Below, in pieces: positions 1 to 6,600 of a stretch of DNA of 6,715 nt; within the stretch, counting starts at the first letter, position 1, and every line of letters begins with the position of its first letter. The DNA lies in NCBI GenBank assembly GCA_030039525.1, contig JASHVI010000226.1:1-6715 (forward strand), in the 5' to 3' direction. A model generated the notes under the pieces. The model had not been told where the DNA came from. It did no database searches and saw nothing but the letters and a program-made list of their open reading frames with translations. The DNA comes from Thermoplasmata archaeon (lineage in GTDB: Archaea; Thermoplasmatota; Thermoplasmata; Lutacidiplasmatales; UBA184). The translations under genes and the position numbers were made by a program.

Positions 1-3000
1 CGTCGAGCCGGCGTCCTGCGCCGGCTCCTCCGCCATCCCGCCGGAGGCGTCCGAGGAGCCCCCGCCGCCGCGGCGGCGCATCAGGAGGACGACCCCCGCG
101 ACGAGCAGGAGCAGCACCGCGACGACCGCGGCTCCGAGGAGCGCGGCCGGAATCCCCGCCGACGTCGTGACGGTGCTCGGGTGCGAGCAGTTCGCCATCG
201 ACGGATCGTTCGTGCAGTTCTGGGTCGGCACCGGGGAGGTCGGCGTGAGGGTCACGTTGAGCGTCGCGGAGGTGTGGCCCGCGACCAGCGCGGGGACCGT
301 GACGGAGAAGTCCTTGTAACCGGTCGCGGTCACCTCGACGACGTACTCCTTCCCCGACAGGACGGAGATGTTGAAGACCCCGGTCTGGTTGTTGAGGACC
401 GTCGGGAAGATCGCCCCCGCCCCCGAGGTGAGGTTGATCGCCTTCACCGTGAGGCCGATCTGCTCCGCCTTGGCGAGAACGGCCGCGGGTCCGATGACCC
501 CGACGATGTACGCCCGGTTCGAGAGGTGGAAGTTGATGAGGTCCCCGACCCCCGGCGTCACCTCCACGTAGTAGCTCGAGGTGTTGTAGCCGGCCGCCGT
601 CGCGTTGACCCAGTACCACCCGGCGATCCGGGAGACGTTGAAGGAGGCCCCGGTCTGCGTGACCGAGGGCCCGGTCCCGTTGATCGTCACGGTGATCCCG
701 CTCACGATCGTCGGCGCCGTGAGGACGTTCCCCGTCACCCAGCCGCCCCCGAGGGAGATCGAGACCGAGGTCGGGGCCGTGTAGTTCACGTAGAGCTGGG
801 TCTGGCTGAACGAGGTCGTCCGGGGGTTCGTCGCGGTCAGCGTGTAGATCCCCCAGGGGATCGTGAGGGAGATGATCCCCTGCGTCGGCGAGACCGGCGT
901 GGTGATGTTCGCGCCGATGTTGGTCCCGTTCAGGAGCACGGTCGTCTGGGCGACCGTCGTCCCGTCGGGGACGGTGATGCTGCCCGTGATCGAGCTGTTG
1001 GTCCGGGTGAGGGTGATGTTGAGGCTCGTGTTCTCGCCGGAGATCGCGGCGACCCCGGGGTTGCTGTAGGTCGTGTACGCCGGGCCGGCCGAGCCGATCA
1101 CGGTGTAGTCGGTCCCGCCCGTCACCGTCGCGGCGTAGATCAGCGCCTTCGGGTTGGAGGGGTCGCTCGAGAGCGAGGCGAACTCCCCGCCGACCTTGAC
1201 CTCCGTCGACGGGGTGTTCGGGACGATCCAGCCGGTGATGACCGCCGCCCGCACGGCGAGGTAGTTCGCCGTGATCGTGCCGCCCGCCGGCGCGGTGAAG
1301 GTGATCGAGGCGTGCGTCGAAGCGACGCCGGAGGTCCAGCTCTCCGTCCAGTTCTGGAAGGCTCCCACGTTGTCGGTGCCGGGGATCGGCACCGTGAGGG
1401 GCGCCGTCAGCGTCTGGGAGGAGCCGACCGCCCAGGCCGCCGCCGCCGGGGTCGTGTTCGTCACGACCAGCGTCCGGTCCTCGCCGTAGGTGGTCGCGGT
1501 GATGTTCGCGTTGGCGCCCGTCGTCGCCACCTCGCCGAGGAAGAGCCGGGAGGCGAGGACCTCGGTGTCGAACGTGGTGGTGAGGTTGGAGAGCCGCGCG
1601 TCGGTCCAGGTCGCGAGCGTCCCGTTGCTCGTCGCGACGAGCCCGAAGTGGGGCCCGAGGGTCCAGGGTCCGGGCGGGCCGGGGGTGATGTCGCTGACCG
1701 CGTCGGCGATCGGGAAGGGGGTCGCCCAGGAATCCCCGCCGTTCGTCGAGAAGGAGCCCATCAGCTGGACGTAGCCGGTGGAGACGGCGATCGACAGGAA
1801 GGTGAGCCAGGCCACGCCCGTGGGGCCGACGGAGAGGCTCGGGTCCCAGTAGGTCGCCGTGGTCCCGTCGTGCAGGGTCACCGGCGTCGTCCAGGAGGAG
1901 CCGTTCGTGTCGCTGGTCGCGATCTTGATCCCCGCGTAGCCGGCGTCGCTCGTTCCGGTCAGGTTGTCGCCCCAGGCGGCGTAGAGGCGGTACTCGTTTG
2001 GCGAGCTCGTCCAGTTGTCGACGGCGAGCGCGATCGGCGCATCCCCGTAGATCGACTCGAAGAACGGGAAGTCGACGGAGGCCATCTCGAGGCTGCTCCC
2101 GGGCGGGTGGAACGCCGGGAAGCTCATCGCCGACGTCACGTCGGTCGGGGAGGTCCAGCTGGCACCGCCGTTCGTCGAGCGGCTGAACTGGATGGGCATG
2201 GTATCGGTGCTGGCGCCGGTGAAGTTCCCGTAGTCCAGGGAGATGGCGTCGTACGCCGGGCTCGTGCCGGGTCCGGTGACGACGACCGGCTGCGCGCCCC
2301 CGTCCTCATCGTAGCCCGTGCCGCGGCCCGCGAAGAGGATCTTCGGCGTCGACCAGGCCATGCCGCCGTCGACGGTCTCCGAGTCGTAGGTCTTGATCGT
2401 GAGGCCGAAGATCGAGGGCTCGCCGTTCGCGGCGCAGCTGTAGTTCCACCAGAACGCGACCACGTTGTAGACGAGGACGGCGTGGCCGTTCGCGGGGTCC
2501 ACGCTGACCGTCGGGTTCTCCGAGACGTTCGCGACCTCGATGTCGTCGGCGCAGTTCGGCCCGCTGAGCACGTGGAAGTACGGCGCGGTCTGAATCTGGG
2601 CCGGGTCGGTGAAGTTCGCGCCCCCGTCGGTGGAGACCGCGACCCCGATGCCGGTCTCGGTGTCGTTGACGTTGTCCTCGGTGCAGGGGATCTCGCTCCC
2701 GCCGTTGTACTGGACGATCGTCAGGAGGATGAGCTCGCAGCCGCCCTGGAACTCGGTCGACCAGTAGACGAGCGAGCCGGAGGTGTTCGAGGCGAGGTTC
2801 CCGTAGCCCGTCGGGTAGGAGATGTTCAGCGCCTCGACGAACCGGTCCGTCAGGTTGGAGGGGAGGGTGGAGGGCCGCCAGGTGTCGTTCTGGCCCATGT
2901 AGACGTCCGACCAGCTCTGGCCCCCGTCGTGCGTGACGGCGGCCTCGGCGAGCCCGTGGGTCATCGTGAAGTTCGACATCGACCAGGAGACGGTCGAGTA

Positions 3001-3582
3001 CGGGGTGCACGGCGTCGTCTCCCCGCCGGCGTACGGGCCGAGCCAGGCGTAGTTGCCCGTGGTCGCGTCGTAGGAGAGCGAGCCGTTGTAGAGGACGAAG
3101 TCGTTCGTCATCGACTCGATGATGTCGTCCGGGTTCCCGCCGATCTGGGCGGCCGCGTGGGACTGGGAGCACTCGGAGTTGTTCCCGACGTACCAGTTGT
3201 CGGAGTCGTTCACGGCCGGCTGGATCGCCCGGGGGACCGCGGTGCCGCCCGAGCCCGCGCCGCCGAGGAGCCCGTGGAGGAGCGTCGGGTCGACGTGCAT
3301 CGGGGTGAGCGAGGGGATCTGGTAGGCGGGGTCGGACTGGAGGAGGCGGAGCTCCGCCGCGGCCTGCGGCGTCGCCATCACGCCGTCGATCGGGACCGTC
3401 GAGGCCGGGGCCGCGGCGCCGACGGCCGCGGGCGGGGCCGGGGAGTGGATCGCGGGGACCGGAGCCGCGGCCGGGGCCGCGAGCGCGCCCGGAGCGATAC
3501 CGGAGAGTACCATCGCAAGCATCGCGATCCCGAGGACCGTGAGCCGGGTGCGGCGCGTTCCGAGTCTAGCTAGGGCGCTCAT
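1..3582 (-). CDS. Membrane-anchored surface protein with Asp-box beta-propeller and four carboxypeptidase-regulatory-like repeats (3' end off window)
   Basis: The frame stays open from an ATG at 3582 to base 1: 1194 residues with no stop, so the C-terminus is cut by the window edge. Order of parts: signal peptide (residues 1-35); Ala/Pro-rich linker to about 110; beta-propeller with six Asp boxes (Asp or Asn near residues 219, 319, 405, 471, 560, 614); a short beta module (about 690-778) ending GTITANY; four beta-sandwich repeats (about 779-1115) resembling CarboxypepD_reg domains; a Thr/Pro stalk; a membrane helix (1142-1168); then RRR and a Gly/Ser/acidic tail. Asp boxes (S-x-D/N-G-G-x-x-W/F) mark sialidase/BNR-type propellers, but I cannot find a sialidase RIP/FRIP motif or Arg triad, so binding or scaffolding is more likely than hydrolysis. 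Topology should be outside-facing with a cytosolic tail. It lies just downstream of another surface protein gene, probably in one operon. An in-frame ATG at 3618 would add 12 residues; I chose 3582 because it gives a normal-length signal peptide. The specific ligand is unknown. Confidence 0.9.
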   Translation of the reverse strand, partial: MSALARLGTRRTRLTVLGIAMLAMVLSGIAPGALAAPAAAPVPAIHSPAPPAAVGAAAPASTVPIDGVMATPQAAAELRLLQSDPAYQIPSLTPMHVDPTLLHGLLGGAGSGGTAVPRAIQPAVNDSDNWYVGNNSECSQSHAAAQIGGNPDDIIESMTNDFVLYNGSLSYDATTGNYAWLGPYAGGETTPCTPYSTVSWSMSNFTMTHGLAEAAVTHDGGQSWSDVYMGQNDTWRPSTLPSNLTDRFVEALNISYPTGYGNLASNTSGSLVYWSTEFQGGCELILLTIVQYNGGSEIPCTEDNVNDTETGIGVAVSTDGGANFTDPAQIQTAPYFHVLSGPNCADDIEVANVSENPTVSVDPANGHAVLVYNVVAFWWNYSCAANGEPSIFGLTIKTYDSETVDGGMAWSTPKILFAGRGTGYDEDGGAQPVVVTGPGTSPAYDAISLDYGNFTGASTDTMPIQFSRSTNGGASWTSPTDVTSAMSFPAFHPPGSSLEMASVDFPFFESIYGDAPIALAVDNWTSSPNEYRLYAAWGDNLTGTSDAGYAGIKIATSDTNGSSWTTPVTLHDGTTATYWDPSLSVGPTGVAWLTFLSIAVSTGYVQLMGSFSTNGGDSWATPFPIADAVSDITPGPPGPWTLGPHFGLVATSNGTLATWTDARLSNLTTTFDTEVLASRLFLGEVATTGANANITATTYGEDRTLVVTNTTPAAAAWAVGSSQTLTAPLTVPIPGTDNVGAFQNWTESWTSGVASTHASITFTAPAGGTITANYLAVRAAVITGWIVPNTPSTEVKVGGEFASLSSDPSNPKALIYAATVTGGTDYTVIGSAGPAYTTYSNPGVAAISGENTSLNITLTRTNSSITGSITVPDGTTVAQTTVLLNGTNIGANITTPVSPTQGIISLTIPWGIYTLTATNPRTTSFSQTQLYVNYTAPTSVSISLGGGWVTGNVLTAPTIVSGITVTINGTGPSVTQTGASFNVSRIAGWYWVNATAAGYNTSSYYVEVTPGVGDLINFHLSNRAYIVGVIGPAAVLAKAEQIGLTVKAINLTSGAGAIFPTVLNNQTGVFNISVLSGKEYVVEVTATGYKDFSVTVPALVAGHTSATLNVTLTPTSPVPTQNCTNDPSMANCSHPSTVTTSAGIPAALLGAAVVAVLLLLVAGVVLLMRRRGGGGSSDASGGMAEEPAQDAGST
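79..159 (-). other. C-terminal transmembrane helix of the propeller protein
   Basis: Residues 1142-1168 form an uninterrupted hydrophobic run rich in Ala, Val and Leu. It follows a Thr/Ser/Pro and sequon-containing stalk (NCTND, NCSHP) and is followed at once by three arginines, then Gly-rich and acidic residues. The Arg cluster fits a positive-inside stop-transfer signal, giving a type I protein with its long part outside. Only about 26 residues of the tail are in the window. Confidence 0.85.
241..1248 (-). repeat. Four tandem carboxypeptidase-regulatory-like beta-sandwich repeats
   Basis: Four units of about 75-90 residues begin with related strands: AAVITGWIVP (residue 779), SSITGSITVP (863), GWVTGNVLTAP (about 947) and RAYIVGVIGPA (1023). 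Each carries the pattern V-x-G-x-V, a strand with V-x-V/L-N, a turn, then Y-x-V-x-A-T-x-x-G-Y in the clearest copies (WVNATAAGYN, VVEVTATGYKDF), and a closing strand of alternating hydrophobics. This matches the Ig-like CarboxypepD_reg / Cna-B type fold, known as extracellular spacer or adhesion modules. Unit boundaries are approximate and the copies are strongly diverged. Confidence 0.65.
1264..1516 (-). other. InlB-B-repeat-like beta module between propeller and C-terminal repeats
   Basis: About 85 residues (roughly 690-773 of the propeller protein). They run from ATTYGEDRTLVV through FQNWTESWTSG to SITFTAPAGGTITANY. The pattern of an aromatic-Trp strand followed by a closing G-T-I/L-T-A-x-Y/F strand resembles divergent InlB B-repeat or Listeria-Bacteroides repeat modules. 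It also echoes the strand that ends several Cys-pair repeats in the upstream gene (NGTLTATF, PATLTAIF). It has no cysteines. The family assignment is by eye only. Confidence 0.45.
1726..2934 (-). repeat. Six Asp-box motifs of a sialidase/BNR-like beta-propeller
   Basis: Six copies of S/T-x-D/N-G-G/S-x-x-W/F occur in order: THDGGQSW (2911-2934), STDGGANF (around 2626), VDGGMAW (around 2368), STNGGASW (around 2170), DTNGSSW (around 1903) and STNGGDSW (1726-1749). Spacing is 54 to 100 residues, suited to one motif per propeller blade. In known propellers these motifs are turn-forming structural elements between blade strands, not catalytic sites. Three of the six have Asn in place of the Asp, and the fifth has Ser for the second Gly. 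The whole propeller probably extends from about 3200 to about 1540, because strand-rich sequence flanks the outer motifs. Confidence 0.8.
3478..3582 (-). other. Sec-type signal peptide of the propeller protein
   Basis: Residues 1-35 from the ATG at 3582. The n-region carries four arginines (R6, R10, R11, R13), followed by a hydrophobic core LTVLGIAMLAMVLSGIA and a likely signal peptidase I site after A-L-A (residues 33-35), leading into an Ala/Pro-rich stretch. There is no lipobox cysteine near the cleavage site, so it is not a lipoprotein signal. The cleavage position is inferred from the A-X-A pattern. Confidence 0.8.
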
Positions 3583-3617
3583 GGGTTGCTCAACGGGCGA
3601 CCTTCCCGCATATTTCA
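3583..3617 (-). promoter_or_regulatory. Gene junction with ATGA overlap, alternative start and possible TATA element
   Basis: Read on the minus strand, the upstream TGA (3617-3615) is embedded in ATGA. That ATG at 3618-3616 is in frame with the ATG at 3582, with no stop between. GAGG stands four bases before the ATG at 3618, a passable ribosome-binding site; the ATG at 3582 has no clear one. The AT-rich run AAATAT at 3615-3610 lies about 28-33 bases before the ATG at 3582. If the mRNA is leaderless, that is close to the usual archaeal TATA-to-start distance. So the second gene may be translationally coupled from 3618, or separately transcribed and started at 3582. There is no T-run or strong hairpin to act as a terminator. 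Confidence 0.35.
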
Positions 3618-6600
3618 TGGTTCCTCAGAAAACCGTTGGGGCGCCTCGTCCGGGCCCCCCGCTCCCTCGGGCCCGGGGAGCGCCCCGGAGCCCTCCTCGA
3701 TCGCTGCCGGCCCCTCGCCCCCGCCGAGCTCCTCGTCCGGCGCGGGGCCCTCCGGGGCCCTCGGCGTCGAGTAGACGTACGCCGCGGCGATGACGACCAC
3801 CGCCGCCGCGACGGCGAGCGCCGCCGGCACGAGGTCGACGAGCGGCGCCGTCGAGGAGACGGCGACGACGTCGACGGTGCCGTTCGCCGAGACGACGCGG
3901 CCCAGGGGGTCCGTCACGCGGACGACGACGTGGTAGTCCCCCGGGCTCGCGTAGGTGTGGTCCGTGAAGTTCGTCGTGGTGGTCGCGCTCCCGCCGTCCC
4001 CGAAGCTCCAGTCGTAGGTATAGTTGTACGGCGGGATGGTCGGGGTCACCGTCACGGCGAGCTGGGTGACGCCCCCGGAGGCGGTCGAGCTCGGGAGGTA
4101 GAGCGTCACCGTCGGCGCGACCGGCTCCATCAGGATGTTGATCGAGCCGGCCCCCGCGACGGTGAGATTGTCCTTCGAGAGGGTGAGGTTGCCGACGACG
4201 GTGTAGCCGATCACCGAGTCCCCCTGGCAGGGCCGGACCGTGATCGGGTAGACCCCCGCCGGGAGCGGGTGCGTCGTGTTGTTGAAGGCGGGCACGCCGT
4301 CGAGCGTCACCGAGCCGCAGTCGGCCGGGGTGATGAGCACGCTCACGTTGTAGCTCTCGGGCAGGAAGATCGCCGTGAGCGTCGCGGGTCCGGGGACGTT
4401 GAGGAACCCGGTGTAGACGACCGCGGTCTCGCTGAGCCAGGAGGAGAGCTCCCGTCCCGCGCAGGGCTGGGCGGCGAGCGTGAGGTTGATCCCCTCGGGG
4501 AACTCCGGGCTCGAACCGTCCGTGTAGGCGACCCCGTTGAGGACGATCGCCCCGCAGTCCGAGGGGCTCGTGTACAGGTAGAGGTTCACGAGCGCGGTGA
4601 AGACCGCCTCGATCGCCCCGGGCCCGTTGATCGTCGCCGTGTCGTTGACGATCGAGATCCCGAGCCCGAGCGGGGAGAACTCGAGGAGCCCGTACCGCGG
4701 GCAGTCCGTCGCGTTGAGCGTCGCGACGGTGCCGATCGGCACCTCGGTGTAGTTCGTGTCGTGGTACGTCACCCCGTTGAAGATGATGGCGCCGCAGTAC
4801 GGCACCGACGTGACGAAGCCGACGAAGGCCGTGAGCGGGCCGTACTGGAAGGCCGCGATGAGCTCGCCGGAGCCGTTCGCCGTGACGATGCCCGTGCGGA
4901 GGTTCAGGTGGAGCCCGCCGGTCGAGGTGAAGTCGATCAGCGTGTAGCCCTGGCAGGCGTAGGCCGCCGTGAGGTGCGTCGTGTTGTTCGTGACGACGAC
5001 CTCCGCCCCGTTCGTGTAGTTGGTCCCGTCGATGGCGATCATCCCGCACGTCGACGGGCTCGTGACGACGTAGATGATCGTGAGCGCGTAGTTGATCTCG
5101 GTGATCGTCGCCGAGCCGTTCAGGTCGACCGTCCCGTCCGAGATCGTCGCCGACCCGGAGACCTTCCACTTCAGGAACCCGAACTTCTGGCACGGGTCGG
5201 GGGCGATCGGGTAGCTCCCGTTCGCCACCGAGATGCTCGTGCCGTCGTAGTAGGCGACGCCGAAGGTGGTGCCGTTCACCTCGGAGACCGAGCCGAAGAG
5301 GATCCCCTGGCAGCCGCTCGGCTCCGTCGCGAAGAGGACCGGGTCGACGTTGTGGCTCCCGACGAAGGTCGCGGTGAGGGTCCCGTTGGCGACGGCGGTG
5401 AAGGTCTCGTAGCTCGTCGAGACGGTCACGTTGAACTGGTCCCCGGTGTCGAAGGTGTAGCCGCCGAAGACCGTGTCGCCCGAGCAGGCCGCGGTGGCGG
5501 CGAGCGTGTAGGTCCGGTTCCAGGTCACCGTCGCCGTCGAGCCGCCGGAGTAGGCGGTCCCGCCGATGGAGATCGTCCCGCACCCGGAGGGGCCGACGGC
5601 GATCTGGATCGAGAGCGGCGGCGGGGAGAAGGTGAGGTGGAGCGTGAGCGTCCCGTTGCCGCGGACGACGACCGAGCTCGTGATCGGGTGCGGGATGACG
5701 TTCGCGGTCCCGGTGATCGTCGGGTCGATGTAGGCGTAGCAGGTGATCGCCCGCAGGCTGAAGTCACCGGGGTGCGTCGAGATCACCGCGCCGTTCGTGT
5801 ACTCGGTCGAGTTGAAGACGACGCCGCCGCAGTGCGGGGGCAGCGTCGCGACCTTGACCTCGAAGGTCGGGATCGGTCCCCGGATGACGTTGTAGAGCTG
5901 GCTCGAGACGTTCGTCCCGGCGTCGTCCTCGGCGAAGACCCAGTAGGTGAAGGTCCCGTTCGGGCCGGTCGAGGGGACGGTCGCGTTCCAGTACCCGATC
6001 GTCGAGCTCCCGTTCACCTGCGTGAGGGGCAGGGAGTCCCAGAGCCCGTCGCCGAGCCGGTAGACGAGCGAGCCGTTGTGGACGTGGCCGACGACCTGCA
6101 GGCGGGTCGTGACGTTGAACCCCTCCCCGCCGGTGACGTAGCCGCCCTGGCTGCTGTCCTGGATGGAGTCGGAGTAGATCGGCGAGCGGGCGGTCATCGT
6201 CCCCTGGACGTCGAACTGGTTGGAGACGCCCCCGAGGTCCCAGGTCGTCCACGGAAACGCGGCGCCGAAGTCGATCAGCGAGCCGTTGTAGGTGAAGAAC
6301 GGGTAGTAGCCGGTGTAGTTCTCCGCGGAGGCGGTGATGCAGATCGAGATCGGCTGGTAGGTCAGGCCGTTGATCGGGGTGCAGGCGCCGGAGGCCGACT
6401 CGAAGCCGAGGTAGGCGAAGTCGCCGGTGTAGCCGGTCCCGTTGAAGTACTCCGGGATCCCGAGCTCGACGGGGTCGTCGTAGGTCCACGGGTAGATGTC
6501 GTAGCTGTCGCACCAGGCGTTCGGGCTGGTCCCCGGGCACATGCCGAAGCCGACGCCCTCGCCGAAGCCCATCCCCCACTCGAGGAGGCACTGCTGGCAG

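Noticed and set aside
2306..3172. A minus-strand frame of 288 codons inside the propeller gene
   Set aside because: It is a shifted frame of the real gene, dominated by Arg, Leu, His and Asp with low-complexity composition, and has no recognisable motif.
181..3573. A 1130-codon open frame on the plus strand opposite the propeller gene
   Set aside because: Its translation is an Arg/Gly/Asp/Val-rich string with no domain or hydrophobic core. It is in codon register with the minus-strand gene, whose G/C-ending codons rarely create stops on the opposite strand. The minus-strand frame gives a signal peptide, motifs and an anchor helix.
3583..3614. Short inverted repeats in the gene junction (GTTG-CT-CAAC at 3586-3595, and a four-base CGGG/CCCG pair) as a terminator or operator
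   Set aside because: The stems are only four base pairs and no T-run follows, so chance is enough to explain them in GC-rich DNA.
3625..5583. A 652-codon minus-strand frame overlapping the Cys-pair repeat gene
   Set aside because: It is an alternative frame of the same strand with Arg/His/Asp/Gly-rich nonsense composition, while the chosen frame has regular repeats, PKD and a membrane helix.
4125..5866. A CRISPR array or DNA-level tandem repeat in the region of periodic similarity
   Set aside because: The periodicity of about 240-270 bases exists at protein level only; the nucleotide sequences of the units are too diverged and the frame runs through without interruption.
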